55,796 nt of DNA from Planctomycetaceae bacterium (GTDB lineage Bacteria; Planctomycetota; Planctomycetia; Pirellulales; Lacipirellulaceae): NCBI GenBank assembly GCA_002702655.1, contig PABB01000063.1:1-55796 (forward strand), read 5' to 3'. Each line of letters starts with the position of its first letter. The stretch's first letter is position 1. Positions 1 through 8,406 of the stretch are shown here, piece by piece. The translations under genes were made by a program, and so were the position numbers. The notes beneath the pieces were generated by a model. It saw only the letters and a list, made by a program, of their open reading frames with translations, searched no databases and was not told where the DNA came from.

Positions 1-441
1 AAGCGAAGGCCACCCTTGTACGGCTATCTGCGCATGCCTAGAAATGAAACAAAACTCGCTATGATCAAGGGGACAAAGAATAACTAAGTGCCATTCGTGC
101 TCGTCACTTCCGGCAGTTCGGCGGCGGTTCGAGATGCTGAGGCGAAACGGAGCGACGCAGCTCGCGGGACATCGAAAGGGGCTCGGCATCCTCGCCTTGC
201 GAACGTTTCGACTCCGCTCCCGCAGCACGTGGCCCAGCTCTTTGAACCTGGTCGGCGCAGTTGCGGGAAGCGTGGGGCGAAAGCTTGGTGCCGGCGACGG
301 TGCGCAATAGGGTTGGCTTGGTGCTGGCGCCTCTTGTCGCCTGCGGCGACTCAGCTTCGAGAAGCTGGGCTTCCCATGAACTAGCTGCCCGCGCCTGCGG
401 ACAGGCGTGGGCATGGCACACTTTTTTGGTGAATCTCTCCG
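1..441. other. Gene-free flank of the microcompartment operon
   Basis: I see no coding region I would defend here. The long open frames on both strands are GC-rich shadows without a recognisable protein. The only clear structure is the hairpin at 387-412. The PIG-L gene ends at 442, so this is the 3' flank of the minus-strand microcompartment operon. Confidence 0.5.
387..412 (-). terminator. GC-rich hairpin after the microcompartment operon
   Basis: An 11-bp stem (387-397 with 402-412, one G-T pair, 4-nt loop) lies 30 nt past the stop codon of the last gene of the minus-strand operon. There is no T-run on the minus-strand side, so it is not a classical intrinsic terminator. A role in 3'-end formation or mRNA stability is inferred from position alone. 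Confidence 0.3.
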
Positions 442-1203
442 CTACGAACGGCGTTCCGGCGGCGCCACGATCACGTCGCCGAACAGGGCGCCCATCAGGT
501 GGCTGGTGCCCAGGGTGCGGGGGCTGGCGAGCAGTTCGCCCGCGGCGAAGCCGGCGACTTCGCCCAGGTGTTTGGCCCAGCTTTCCAGGCGGCTGAAGAT
601 GTGCTGCTTCTCGGGGGGGAACTGCGTGGCGTAGCAGCCGACCGCCGCCAGCTTTTTCTCCAGCGTCGAGCCGATGTCGTGCACAAAGTGGCCAACGCCC
701 CCCGGCGGGTTCAGATCGTAGAACGACAGCGAGTAATAGAGCTGGGCGTCGATGCGGTGGGGGGGCAGGTCCTGGAACTTGTCGTCCCACTTGGTCAGCC
801 GGGCGTAGAAGACCGCCGCGTCGGTGATTTGCATCGCCTGCCAGTGGTCGGGCGAAGCGAGCGGCGTTTTGCCCTCGAGCCCCAGCACCAGCCGCGGGCG
901 GTAGCGGCGGAATTCCGTGGCCAGCGCCAGTCGCGCTTCGAACGAGTCGAACAGCCGGCGGTTGGGCAACTCGAGCGTGACCCGCACGGTGGCCCCGAGC
1001 ATTTCGGCCGCTCGCTCGGCTTCTTCCAGCCGGATCTCCGGCCCGGGCGACGCGGGGGTCGGTTCGCCGTCGGTCAGGTCAATGATGCCGACGCGGTAGC
1101 CTTGTTCGACCAGCCGGGCGACCGTGCCGCCGCAGCCGATTTCCACATCGTCGGGGTGAGCGCCGACGGCAATCACGTCGAGCTGGTCAGGTGTGTCGGG
1201 CAT
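442..1203 (-). CDS. PIG-L family (BshB1-like) deacetylase
   Basis: A 253-residue member of the PIG-L/LmbE N-acetylglucosaminyl deacetylase family, whose members remove an acetyl group from GlcNAc-type substrates with a metal ion. The N-terminal metal motif [14 protein letters not shown] (residues about 13-26) is intact, followed by DLTDGEPTP and a second metal-ligand region (SPDHWQA, about 137-143). The length is typical of BshB1 and LmbE proteins. It is the last gene of the microcompartment operon, 155 bp beyond the aldolase. Its link to compartment metabolism is unclear; it may be a fellow traveller or act on a thiol cofactor such as bacillithiol. The family is clear, the substrate is not. 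Confidence 0.85.
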   Translation of the reverse strand: MPDTPDQLDVIAVGAHPDDVEIGCGGTVARLVEQGYRVGIIDLTDGEPTPASPGPEIRLEEAERAAEMLGATVRVTLELPNRRLFDSFEARLALATEFRRYRPRLVLGLEGKTPLASPDHWQAMQITDAAVFYARLTKWDDKFQDLPPHRIDAQLYYSLSFYDLNPPGGVGHFVHDIGSTLEKKLAAVGCYATQFPPEKQHIFSRLESWAKHLGEVAGFAAGELLASPRTLGTSHLMGALFGDVIVAPPERRS

Positions 1204-1243
1204 GGCGAGTGGGCGTCGCCGCGGCGCGCCGACGGCTCTCTAC

Positions 1244-1326
1244 GTGCCACGGCTCTGTGAGCCGTGCGAATCGCACGAGAGTGCGGACGCGGGCTGCGGG
1301 GTTCACGGCTCACAGAGCCGTGGCAC
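1244..1326. repeat. 23-bp perfect inverted repeat in the operon spacer
   Basis: Positions 1244-1266 and 1304-1326 are exact reverse complements over 23 bp, with 37 bp between them. The arms contain CACGGCTCACAGAGCCGTG, itself nearly palindromic. The repeat sits in the spacer between the aldolase and PIG-L genes and could form a strong mRNA hairpin. It looks like a dispersed planctomycete palindromic repeat rather than a gene-specific site, which is an inference. Confidence 0.75.
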
Positions 1327-1358
1327 GCGATTGGGGTGAGTGGGTTGGCAGTCCCAAC

Positions 1359-2279
1359 TTACACCCGGTCGCTGCCGGTGACCAGCACGTCGGAGCAGGG
1401 GCCTTGCTGCAGCGCGGCCATGACCCGCTCGGTGATCGTGCGGACCAGTTGCTCCTCGTCGCATTGAGCGGCGCCGTTGCTGCCGCTGGCCGCGGGCGCA
1501 GGAGTCGCCGCCGGGCGACCGCCCCAGTCGGGGGCGCCAAACGCGCCGCTCTGCACGCCGGCGTCGTTCCACGAACTGCGGAACACGTCGTTGGCGCAGA
1601 TGTCGCAGTTCTTGAAGCCCTCTTCCAGCCGGGGGTCGGTGAAGCCCCACTTCTGCTTCAGGTCGAGCAGCTCCTGGCTCTTCTCGGGGCTGAGATACTC
1701 GACACGGCCGATTTGCTTGGACAGCAGCAGGATGCGGCAGTAGGCGTCGAGGATTTCCGTCCACCAATAAGCCCGCTCCACGTTTTCGCCGTAGCTGACG
1801 GTGCCGTGGTTGGCCAGCACGATGACGTTGGTGCGATCGACGAACGGCAGGATCGTTTCGGCGAACGCCTTGCCGCCGGGGGTTTCGTACTTGGTAATCG
1901 GCACGTCGCCCAGAAAGACTTCGACCTCCGGCAGCACGCACTGCGGGATCGCTTCGCGGGCCACCGCGAACGCGGTCGCGTGCGGCGGGTGGCAGTGCAC
2001 GACGCTTTTGACGTCGGGGCGGGCCTTCATGATCTCCAGATGCAACAGCGCCTCGCTGGAGCGCTTCTTCATGCCCGAGATCTGGTTGCCCTGCATGTCG
2101 ATCAGGCAGATATCTTCCGGCTTGAGGAAGCCTTTGCAGTGCATGGTGGGCGTGCACAGCACTTCGTTTTCGCTCACCCGGTAGGTGATGTTGCCGTCGT
2201 TCGCGGCGGCGAACCCGCGCTTGTAGATGCGATCGCCGATCTCGCAGATTTCCTGCTTCATGCGGTGGAGATTGACCAT
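1359..2279 (-). CDS. Class II aldolase (fuculose-phosphate type) with targeting tail
   Basis: A zinc-dependent class II aldolase/adducin-family enzyme of 306 residues. Family members split L-fuculose-1-P or L-rhamnulose-1-P into DHAP and L-lactaldehyde. Visible residues are the catalytic Glu region SSEALLHLEI (about 73-82) and zinc ligands in VVHCHPPHA (about 92-100) and LANHGTV (about 154-160). The core ends near residue 225. An Ala/Gly/Pro-rich linker and a C-terminal amphipathic helix (about 272-292, EEQLVRTITERVMAALQ) follow. Such a tail is the known form of an encapsulation peptide in planctomycete microcompartments. It would be the first enzyme inside the compartment, supplying lactaldehyde to the aldehyde dehydrogenase. 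Confidence 0.9.
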   Translation of the reverse strand: MVNLHRMKQEICEIGDRIYKRGFAAANDGNITYRVSENEVLCTPTMHCKGFLKPEDICLIDMQGNQISGMKKRSSEALLHLEIMKARPDVKSVVHCHPPHATAFAVAREAIPQCVLPEVEVFLGDVPITKYETPGGKAFAETILPFVDRTNVIVLANHGTVSYGENVERAYWWTEILDAYCRILLLSKQIGRVEYLSPEKSQELLDLKQKWGFTDPRLEEGFKNCDICANDVFRSSWNDAGVQSGAFGAPDWGGRPAATPAPAASGSNGAAQCDEEQLVRTITERVMAALQQGPCSDVLVTGSDRV

Positions 2280-2340
2280 GGAAGGCTCTATTTCAGTGTT
2301 GAGTTGGAGAGTTTGCGTGTCAGTTGAGAGGGGGCGGCAA

Positions 2341-2419
2341 TGGTGATTGGTTATTCGTTATTGGTGATTGTTGCGATCGGAACGTTGCACGATGCCAAAC
2401 ACTATTCACCAATCACCAG
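2341..2419. repeat. Palindromic spacer repeat
   Basis: The spacer between the aldolase and the first BMC-P gene contains GGTGATTGG near its left end and the complementary TTCACCAATCACCAG near its right end. A long imperfect hairpin can therefore form in the mRNA. Comparable low-complexity palindromes lie in the spacers near 3265-3350, 7125-7200 and 7545-7640. Confidence 0.5.
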
Positions 2420-2719
2420 TCACTCGCCGCAGGCGCTGGCGCCCAAATGTACGTTGTCCAAAATTGCGGCGCAGTAGGCGTCGACGGGTTTCTGGTCGGG
2501 TCGAAACGGTTGTGCGGCCTCGGAGCCTTCGCTCAGCGCGACCCGGTCGCCGACGCCGGCGCCGTGCGGATCCCAGGCGGCCAGGCAGTCCGCCTGCCCG
2601 GGGGCGCCGGAGGCCAGTTCTGCCGCGGTGAGCGGAATGACCAACCGCAGGCTGGCTCCCCGCAACGACGGGTGGGCGTGAGCCAGCGTCACGGTGCCGA
2701 CGACTTCTGCAATTCGCAT
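2420..2719 (-). CDS. BMC-P (EutN/CcmL) pentameric shell protein 1
   Basis: A 99-residue EutN/CcmL-family protein. Such proteins form pentamers that cap the vertices of the microcompartment shell. The N-terminus MRIAEVVGTVTLAHAHPSL and the later segment AAWDPHGAGVGDRVALSEGS are the usual strand and loop signatures, and the C-terminal DAYCAAILDNV is the conserved last strand. The stop lies 3 bp after the next codon set of the upstream small gene (2723), so the two genes are almost fused and probably translationally coupled. This is one of three BMC-P paralogues in the operon, as is usual in PVM-type loci. Confidence 0.92.
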   Translation of the reverse strand: MRIAEVVGTVTLAHAHPSLRGASLRLVIPLTAAELASGAPGQADCLAAWDPHGAGVGDRVALSEGSEAAQPFRPDQKPVDAYCAAILDNVHLGASACGE

Positions 2720-2722
2720 GGC

Positions 2723-2983
2723 TTAGCCCTCCCGCACCAGGTCGATGTTGTTCTCTCTCAGCAGATCGCGGGCCGCGGGGGTCACGACGGCGCCCTTGGC
2801 GACGCGGACCAGCGCGACGCCGCCGAGGCTGCGCTCCAGCGTGGCGGTCGTCACCACGCGCTCGCTGAGCGCCAGCTCGTTGCCGGCCGCCGTCGGCTGC
2901 TCGCCGAGCGAAACGCCCTGCTGCTGCAGGCGGCGGATCACCTCGCGGACGATCCAGTCAATTTGTTCGGGGGGGAGTGTCAC
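2723..2983 (-). CDS. Small microcompartment-associated protein with encapsulation-peptide-like helix
   Basis: A protein of about 86 residues from a GTG at 2983. Longer in-frame readings overlap the end of the preceding BMC-P gene and look non-coding. It begins with TLPPEQIDWIVREVIRRLQQ, an amphipathic helix of the same kind as the targeting peptides on PduL and the aldehyde dehydrogenase here. A short linker and a compact C-terminal domain with repeated hydrophobic residues (ALVRVAKGAVVTPAARDLL) follow. I do not recognise the domain. Its position between two shell genes and the helix suggest a cargo or scaffold protein of the compartment lumen. The start codon is uncertain. Confidence 0.7.
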   Translation of the reverse strand: MTLPPEQIDWIVREVIRRLQQQGVSLGEQPTAAGNELALSERVVTTATLERSLGGVALVRVAKGAVVTPAARDLLRENNIDLVREG

Positions 2984-3003
2984 GATATCTTGGTGTTTCT
3001 GAG

Positions 3004-3261
3004 TCAGTCGATGACGCCCATCACGCTCCAGCGGACGGGCGTGTTGTCGCAATTGAGCAGCTTTCGCACGTAGGCGCCGTCGCTGGTGATGACCACCGCG
3101 TCGCCGATGCCGGCGCCGATGCGATCAATCGTCAGTTGCGGGTCGCCGTCGGGCGATTGGCCGTCCGCCGCCAAGGGCTGCACGACCAGCAGCTTGCACC
3201 CGTCGAAAGACGAGTGCCGCGCCGTGGCGGTCGCCGTGCCGATGACTTTGCCGGTTTGCAT
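3004..3261 (-). CDS. BMC-P (EutN/CcmL) pentameric shell protein 2
   Basis: An 85-residue EutN/CcmL vertex protein starting at ATG 3261 with MQTGKVIGTATATARH. The GAGIGDAVVITSDGAYVR segment (about 49-66) and the end VRWSVMGVID fit the fold. A much longer open frame runs upstream, but it is antisense-like Arg-rich sequence belonging to the aldehyde dehydrogenase in another frame, so the short start is correct. About 90 bp of spacer, filled by a palindromic TGTCAGT-type repeat, separate it from the aldehyde dehydrogenase stop. Confidence 0.9.
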   Translation of the reverse strand: MQTGKVIGTATATARHSSFDGCKLLVVQPLAADGQSPDGDPQLTIDRIGAGIGDAVVITSDGAYVRKLLNCDNTPVRWSVMGVID

Positions 3262-3263
3262 TT

Positions 3264-3353
3264 GAGTTGTCAGTTGTTCGTGGTCAGTTGTCCGTTGTTT
3301 ATTGGTCGGCTGCCGATTGCTACTGACAACTGACCACTGACAACGGACGACAC
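3264..3353. repeat. Palindromic spacer repeat
   Basis: The left part of this spacer carries TCAGTTGT repeats (AGTTGTCAGTTGTTCGTGG) and the right part their complement (TACTGACAACTGACCACTGA). The spacer thus folds back on itself in the operon mRNA. Related TCAGTTGTC blocks occur at 7136-7170 in the same operon. Confidence 0.55.
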
Positions 3354-4889
3354 CTACCGCGTTCCTAAAATGTGCAGGTCGTCGATCAGCGAGCAGCGGC
3401 GTTCGCGGGTGAACGTCAGGGGCGTCGTGACCCCCTCGCCGGTGGGCGTGGCGATCGAGAACGACAGGTAACCCTCGCCGCCCAGGCCCAGGCCGGCCAT
3501 CGACGGGCCGTTCTTGATGAACAGCGTCGTATCGAGCGCCCGGCCCATCTTGGTCATGCTGCGGACGTTGTTGGTATGAATGATCGCCGTGTGGCGGAAG
3601 CCGTGCTCGTAGTGCTTGGCCAACTGGATTGCGTGATCGACGCTGCGGCAGCGGACGAAGGGCACGAACGGCATCATCTGTTCCACGGAGACGAACGGGT
3701 TGTTCTCGTCCGTTTCGCCGAACAGCAGTTCCGTGCCCGCGGGGACTTCCACGCCCGCGGCCTTGGCGAGCACGGCGGCGTCTTGGCCGACGAACTCTTT
3801 GGCGGCGACGTCGTGGCGGTGCTCGCCCTCGCCAACGGTGGTGATCGCCGCGGCGGTCAGCCGATCGATCTGGGCCGAATTGAGCCGCACCGCTCCGGCG
3901 CGCTCCATGGCGGCCATCATGGCGTCGAAGGCCGCGTCGGTGCAGAACACCTCTTTCTCGGCGATGCACAGCAGGTTGTTGTCATACGCGGCGCCCGCGA
4001 TGATGCTGCGCGCCGCGTTGTCCAGATCGGCCGTTTCGTCGACCACGACCGGCGGGTTGCCGGGGCCGGCGACGACGGCCTTCTTGCCGCTTTGCATGGC
4101 CGCTCGCGCGACCGCGGGGCCGCCGGTGACGCAGATGAGGCTGATTCCGCGGTGCTTGAAGAGCGCGTTGGCCGTCTCCAGCGTCGGCTCGGCGAGCACG
4201 CAGATCAGATTGTCGATGCCCAGGTCGCGGGAGATGGCCTCGTTGAACCGTCGCACGCCCTCGGCCGCGACTTTTTTGCCGCTGGGGTGCGGATTGACGA
4301 CCAGCGTGTTGCCCCCGGCGATCATGCTGACTGCGTTGCCGGTGATCGTGGGCAGCGAGTGCGTGACGGGGGTGATGGCGCCAATCACGCCGAACGGGGC
4401 GTGCTCGATGACCGTCAGCCCGTGGTCGCCGCTGAAGCAGCGCTGCTCCAGGAACTCCACGCCGGGGGTCCGCTCGCCGAGCGTCTTGAGCTTTTCAATT
4501 TTGTGCTCCAGGCGGCCGACCTGCGTTTCGTTCATCTCCATCGTGCCCAGCTCGACGCACTGCTCGATCGAGATGCGGCGGATGTGGTCGATGGCCCGCT
4601 TGCGGTCTTCGATCGGCCGGGCCGAGAGCTGCTCGAACGCGACCCGCGCGGCGGCCACCGCTTCGTCGGGGCAGGTGAACACGCCGTGGCGGCCGGCGTA
4701 GCTTTTGGTGTAGCCGGTGGGGGTGTGGAAGACGGCCAACCCCGGCGAACGCGTCGCGCTGCCGTTGGTCGCGGCCGCGCCGTGGGCGGCGTGCGCTGCC
4801 GCAGCGGCGGGTTGGGCGCCGGGCTTCGGCTTGATTTCGGCCAGCACCTGTTGGACGACGTCGCGAATCAGTGTTTCGTTGAGTGCCAT
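3354..4889 (-). CDS. CoA-acylating aldehyde dehydrogenase (PduP/EutE-like)
   Basis: A 511-residue aldehyde dehydrogenase that would oxidise lactaldehyde or propionaldehyde with NAD+ and CoA to the acyl-CoA. Start ATG 4889 gives the amphipathic helix [20 protein letters not shown], a typical N-terminal encapsulation peptide, then an Ala-rich linker and the catalytic domain from about residue 60. NAD-binding features are visible ([16 protein letters not shown]), and the catalytic Cys lies in [13 protein letters not shown]. This is the core enzyme of the compartment and sits between two BMC-P genes. Its product would go to PduL. The longer upstream frame (to 5012) has no homologous character and overlaps the spacer. 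Confidence 0.93.
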   Translation of the reverse strand: MALNETLIRDVVQQVLAEIKPKPGAQPAAAAAHAAHGAAATNGSATRSPGLAVFHTPTGYTKSYAGRHGVFTCPDEAVAAARVAFEQLSARPIEDRKRAIDHIRRISIEQCVELGTMEMNETQVGRLEHKIEKLKTLGERTPGVEFLEQRCFSGDHGLTVIEHAPFGVIGAITPVTHSLPTITGNAVSMIAGGNTLVVNPHPSGKKVAAEGVRRFNEAISRDLGIDNLICVLAEPTLETANALFKHRGISLICVTGGPAVARAAMQSGKKAVVAGPGNPPVVVDETADLDNAARSIIAGAAYDNNLLCIAEKEVFCTDAAFDAMMAAMERAGAVRLNSAQIDRLTAAAITTVGEGEHRHDVAAKEFVGQDAAVLAKAAGVEVPAGTELLFGETDENNPFVSVEQMMPFVPFVRCRSVDHAIQLAKHYEHGFRHTAIIHTNNVRSMTKMGRALDTTLFIKNGPSMAGLGLGGEGYLSFSIATPTGEGVTTPLTFTRERRCSLIDDLHILGTR

Positions 4890-5029
4890 GTTGCTGCGAT
4901 TGTGTCGAGGCGGAGCGATTGTGGGGCGGACGGCGACCGATCCGACGGCGCCAAGCACGGGCGGCCAACTCTGCCCGGTGCGGCGAATCACGGTGCGCGG
5001 GACGCTAATCATCGTTTGACTTCACTGGT

Positions 5030-5115
<86 letters not shown>

Positions 5116-5163
5116 CGCTGCTGGCCGACAGCCGACGGCCGATAGCCAACAGCCCTCTCTTAC

Positions 5164-5475
5164 TTACTCGTCCTTGTCAAACACGCACGTCCCTGCGGCG
5201 TCGACGCGGTCGACAATGCCAATGACCACCGCGTCGATCGGAAGTTCTTTGGTTTCGGGGGTGAACCGGGCGCTGGAGCCTTGGCACAGCAGCACCAATT
5301 CGCCGACGCCGGCGCCCAACGCATCGACGGCCACGAACGACCGCCCCGTGGGCACGAGCGACTTGCGCTTGTCCGGTTCCAGTCGGTACGGCTCGACCAT
5401 CAGCAGCTTCTGGCCGCGCATGTTGTCGACTTTTTGCGTGGCGACAATCGAACCTGTGACTTTGGCGAGAAACAT
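5164..5475 (-). CDS. BMC-P (EutN/CcmL) pentameric shell protein 3
   Basis: A 103-residue EutN/CcmL vertex protein from ATG 5475. The N-terminus MFLAKVTGSIVATQKVDNMR, the GQKLLMVEPYRL strand, the DALGAGVGELVLLCQGSSAR loop-strand and the C-terminal DAVVIGIVDRVD are all typical. This is the longest of the three pentamer proteins here. It is transcribed after the acetate kinase and before the aldehyde dehydrogenase. A longer in-frame reading runs back into the kinase gene and is not supported. Confidence 0.92.
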   Translation of the reverse strand: MFLAKVTGSIVATQKVDNMRGQKLLMVEPYRLEPDKRKSLVPTGRSFVAVDALGAGVGELVLLCQGSSARFTPETKELPIDAVVIGIVDRVDAAGTCVFDKDE

Positions 5476-5546
5476 GTCTGCATCCGGTAAATCATTTAGC
5501 GGGCCCGCTCGCGGGCCGCGCGGAGCAAGCTCCGCGGCTAAATCTG

Positions 5547-6740
5547 CTATTGGGAAGATCCTGCCAAGAATTCCTTCGTTTGCCGAGCGACGACCAGCTC
5601 CTCGTTGGTCGGCACGACCCAAATCTGTGTGCGGCTGTCGGCGGCGTGAATCGGGCCCTCGCCGGCGATGTTCGCGTTCGCGTCGTCGTCGAGTTTGATG
5701 CCCAACTCCTCCAGTCCCGCACACACGGCCGAGCGGACTTCGGCGCGATTTTCGCCGATGCCGGCCGTGAAGGCGATGGCGTCCACGCCCCCCAGTTCCA
5801 CCAGGTAAGCGCCCACGTAGTGCCGAATGGCCGAGGCGAACACGTCCAGTGCGAGCCGGGCCCGCGCGTCGCCGCGCTCGGCCGCGTCGTACAGGTCGCG
5901 GATGTCGCCGCTGGAGCCGCTGAGTCCCAACAGCCCGCCGCGGCTGGCCATCTCGGCCAGCACGCCTTCGACCGACTGCCCGGTCCGCTCCGCGAGCATC
6001 GGCAGTGCGTAGGCGTCGAAATCCCCCACGCGGTTGTTTTGCGGCAACCCCGTCTGAGGGCTCATGCCCATGCTGGTCGCCACGCTGCGGGCGCCGCGAC
6101 TGGCGCACACGCTGCTGGAGCCCCCTAAGTGGCACGCGATCAACCGCAAGTCGTCGCGGCCGGTCAGCTCCTGCATTCGCGTGGCCACGTAGCGATGGCT
6201 GGCGCCGTGAAAGCCCCAACGACGCAGTTGGTACTGCTCGGCCCACTCCTGCGGCACGGCGTAATGCCGCAGCCGCTCGGGAATCGTCGCGTGGAAGCCC
6301 GTTTCAAACGCGGCCACCAACGGCAAGTCCGGCATCCGCTCGCCCAGTTGCCGCATGGCGGCAATGTACGGCGGGTTGTGAGCCGGGCAGATGGCGTTCA
6401 TTTCGGCCATCGCCGCCAGCACGTCGTCGGTCACTCGCTGCACTCCGGTCACGCGACCGCCGTGCACCGCCTTAAAGCCAATCGCCGCCACGTCGCTGAC
6501 CGACCCCAGGCATCCGCCGTTGGCGTCGGTGAGCCGCTGGAGGCAGGCTGCGATCGCGGCGCCGTGGTCGGGCGCGGCGATCTCAAACTCTGTCCGCTGG
6601 CCGCTTATTTCGACGAAGGCCGCACTCTGCTCGTCCCCGATCCGTTCGACGCCGCCGCGCGCAAGCTGCCGCTCGTCCGCCATGTCGAACAGGCGGAACT
6701 TGAAGCTGGTCGAGCCGAGGTTGGCAACGAGGATGATCAT
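5547..6740 (-). CDS. ackA: Acetate/propionate kinase
   Basis: A 397-residue member of the acetokinase family that would transfer phosphate from an acyl-phosphate to ADP. Start ATG 6740 places the signature VANLGSTSFKFRLFD at residues 4-18. Other family motifs are GFHGASHRYVA, HLGGSSSVCA and FTAGIGENRAEVR near the C-terminus. Inside a microcompartment operon it closes the energy-yielding branch that starts with the aldehyde dehydrogenase and PduL, in the same role as PduW. The native acyl group (lactyl, propionyl or acetyl) cannot be read from sequence. Confidence 0.93.
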   Translation of the reverse strand: MIILVANLGSTSFKFRLFDMADERQLARGGVERIGDEQSAAFVEISGQRTEFEIAAPDHGAAIAACLQRLTDANGGCLGSVSDVAAIGFKAVHGGRVTGVQRVTDDVLAAMAEMNAICPAHNPPYIAAMRQLGERMPDLPLVAAFETGFHATIPERLRHYAVPQEWAEQYQLRRWGFHGASHRYVATRMQELTGRDDLRLIACHLGGSSSVCASRGARSVATSMGMSPQTGLPQNNRVGDFDAYALPMLAERTGQSVEGVLAEMASRGGLLGLSGSSGDIRDLYDAAERGDARARLALDVFASAIRHYVGAYLVELGGVDAIAFTAGIGENRAEVRSAVCAGLEELGIKLDDDANANIAGEGPIHAADSRTQIWVVPTNEELVVARQTKEFLAGSSQ

Positions 6741-6802
6741 AGGGACAGGCTTCCTGCGAACTGCGGTCAACGCGTCAGCGGCCGGGCTCCGTGCATCGCG
6801 GC

Positions 6803-7072
6803 CTACTTGAAAAACGCCGCCACGACGCCATCGGTGGGACGGGGGATGATGTGGCTGGCGACCAACTCGCCCGAGGCCGAAGCAGCCGCCGCGCCGGCTT
6901 CCACCGCCGCCCGCACGCTGCCTACGTCGCCGCTGACCACGGTGGTGCAGTAAGCGCCGCCCAGGTCCACGCGTTTCTCGATCTTCACGTTGGCCGCCTT
7001 GGCCATCGCGTCGGTCGCTTCGATCAGCGGCACCAGGCCGCGGGTTTCCACCATTCCAATTGCTTGTTGCAT
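6803..7072 (-). CDS. BMC-H hexameric shell protein 1
   Basis: An 89-residue single-BMC-domain protein that would form the hexameric tiles of the shell facets. It starts MQQAIGMVETRGLVPLIEA, and the conserved VDLGGAYCTTVVSGDVGSV and SHIIPRPTDGV segments are present. It is a paralogue of the next gene upstream (7226-7519). It lacks that protein's N-terminal MAKVNE extension and Lys-rich tail. Confidence 0.95.
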   Translation of the reverse strand: MQQAIGMVETRGLVPLIEATDAMAKAANVKIEKRVDLGGAYCTTVVSGDVGSVRAAVEAGAAAASASGELVASHIIPRPTDGVVAAFFK

Positions 7073-7124
7073 TGTTAGATCTCGATAAAGAGAGGTCGGA
7101 AGTCAGAGGTGAGAGGTCCGGGGG

Positions 7125-7200
7125 ACGTTGTCTGTGGTCAGTCGTCCGTTGTCAGTTGTCAGTTGTCGTCGGTGCAGCATCCGCCTATCCGGCCGAAAGC
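7125..7200. repeat. TGTCAGT-type spacer repeats
   Basis: The spacer between the two BMC-H genes carries direct copies of GTCAGT/GTTGTCAGTTGTC (7138-7170). It also has GCTGACAGCCGAGAGCCGACAG just before the second gene's stop. It contains no gene. Confidence 0.45.
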
Positions 7201-7225
7201 TGACAGCCGAGAGCCGACAGCTTCA

Positions 7226-7519
7226 TTACTTCGAGGGGGCTTTCTTCTTCAGCACCACGTCGATGTCTTCGTGCGGGCGGGGAATCACCTGCACGCTGAC
7301 GACTTCGCCCACGCGGCTGGCTGCGCCGGCGCCCGCGTCGGTGGCCGCCTTGACCGCCGCCACATCGCCCGTGACGATCGCAGTGGCCAGGCCCGAACCG
7401 ACCTTGTCCCACGAATGGAACTCCACGTTCGCCGCTTTCATCATCGCGTCGGTCGCCTCGACCAGGGCGATGAACCCCTTGGTCTCGATCATGCCGATCG
7501 CTTCGTTCACTTTTGCCAT
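7226..7519 (-). CDS. BMC-H hexameric shell protein 2
   Basis: A 97-residue single-BMC-domain shell protein. It starts [20 protein letters not shown], with [16 protein letters not shown] and [18 protein letters not shown] later. It shares the whole fold with the other BMC-H but has different predicted pore and edge residues, as expected for two facet tiles with different permeability. A purine-rich SD-like stretch (GAGGTGTTTCC) precedes the ATG. No BMC-T trimer gene is seen, consistent with the simple shell of PVM loci. Confidence 0.95.
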   Translation of the reverse strand: MAKVNEAIGMIETKGFIALVEATDAMMKAANVEFHSWDKVGSGLATAIVTGDVAAVKAATDAGAGAASRVGEVVSVQVIPRPHEDIDVVLKKKAPSK

Positions 7520-7544
7520 GGAAACACCTCGGTAGGAAGAAAGA

Positions 7545-7645
7545 GTGATCAGTTACCAGTTACTAGTTACCTGTGATTGGTCGTTGGCGTCCGGCCACCG
7601 GTGACTGGTAACCGATCGCCAGTCACCATTTACCAGTCACCCGTA
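7545..7645. repeat. Palindromic CAGTTACC/GGTAACTG spacer repeat
   Basis: This spacer has CAGTTACCAGTTACTAGTTA at its left side and ACTGGTAACCGATCGCC then ACCATTTACCAGTCAC at its right side. It can form an imperfect stem. No coding potential is seen. Confidence 0.5.
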
Positions 7646-7647
7646 CG

Positions 7648-8397
7648 TCAGTGCGTCTTGCACCCGCATCCCGCGTCCTGCTTCAGCAATTCCACTTTGA
7701 TCGCGTGGTCCAAGTCGACCGCGTTGCCTTCGTCCGTGTCGATGTGCACTTCCAGCTTGCTGGTTTCATCGGCCCGTACCAGCAGGTCTTCCAGCGTGGT
7801 CGTGCAGGCGCCGATGATCCGCAGGTTCATGCGGTCGCCGTTTTTGACGCCATAGTGCGCCGCGTCGGCTTGGTTCATGTGGACGTGCCGCTCGGCGCGG
7901 ATCACGCCCTGTTTCAGTTCCACCACGCCGGCCGGGCCGACCAGGACGCATCCCGGGGTGCCCTCGATCTTGCCGCTGGCCCGCACCGGCAGGTCGATGC
8001 CCAGCGAAATGCCGTCGGTGAACGCCAACTCAACCTGGCTGTGGTCGCGCGTCGGGCCCAGCACCCGCACGTTGGGCAACATCCGCCGCCGCGGGCCGAC
8101 GACCATCACGGTCTGCTGGGCCGCGTAGAAGCCGTCCTGATACAGCGGCTTCTCGGGCGTGAGCGTAGCGCCGGGACCGAACAGTTGCTCGACATGCTCG
8201 GGGGTCAGGTGAACGTGCCGCGCCGAAATGCTCACCACCAGTTCCGACTGGTTCGCGCCGTGCGAGCCATTGACCGAACTGCTGGGCAAGCTGAACGACG
8301 TGAACGCGCTGCTGCCCGCCGCGGCCACGTGCTGTCGCACGACGCTGCGGACAATTTCTTCCACGCGATTGCGATCAATCGAAGCGAGTTGGCTCAT
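7648..8397 (-). CDS. pduL: PduL-type phosphate acyltransferase
   Basis: A 249-residue PduL-family phosphotransacylase that would exchange CoA of lactyl/propionyl-CoA for phosphate and so recycle CoA inside the compartment. Two zinc-binding repeats are visible: [17 protein letters not shown] (about 58-74) and [15 protein letters not shown]. The N-terminus [18 protein letters not shown] is an amphipathic helix followed by a Ser-rich linker, as in encapsulation peptides. The C-terminus ends in GCGCKTH. It is the first enzyme gene after the regulator, 9 bp downstream of it. Confidence 0.95.
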   Translation of the reverse strand: MSQLASIDRNRVEEIVRSVVRQHVAAAGSSAFTSFSLPSSSVNGSHGANQSELVVSISARHVHLTPEHVEQLFGPGATLTPEKPLYQDGFYAAQQTVMVVGPRRRMLPNVRVLGPTRDHSQVELAFTDGISLGIDLPVRASGKIEGTPGCVLVGPAGVVELKQGVIRAERHVHMNQADAAHYGVKNGDRMNLRIIGACTTTLEDLLVRADETSKLEVHIDTDEGNAVDLDHAIKVELLKQDAGCGCKTH

Positions 8398-8406
8398 GGC
8401 GTCGTC

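Noticed and set aside
104-2327. Long open frames on the plus strand and in other frames over the PIG-L and aldolase genes
   Set aside because: They are shadows in GC-rich DNA, rich in Arg, Ala and Gly, without motifs, and the minus-strand frames contain clear enzyme signatures.
3004-3969. A 321-residue minus-strand frame ending with the second BMC-P protein
   Set aside because: Only its last 85 residues are protein-like (EutN/CcmL); the rest is an out-of-frame reading of the aldehyde dehydrogenase.
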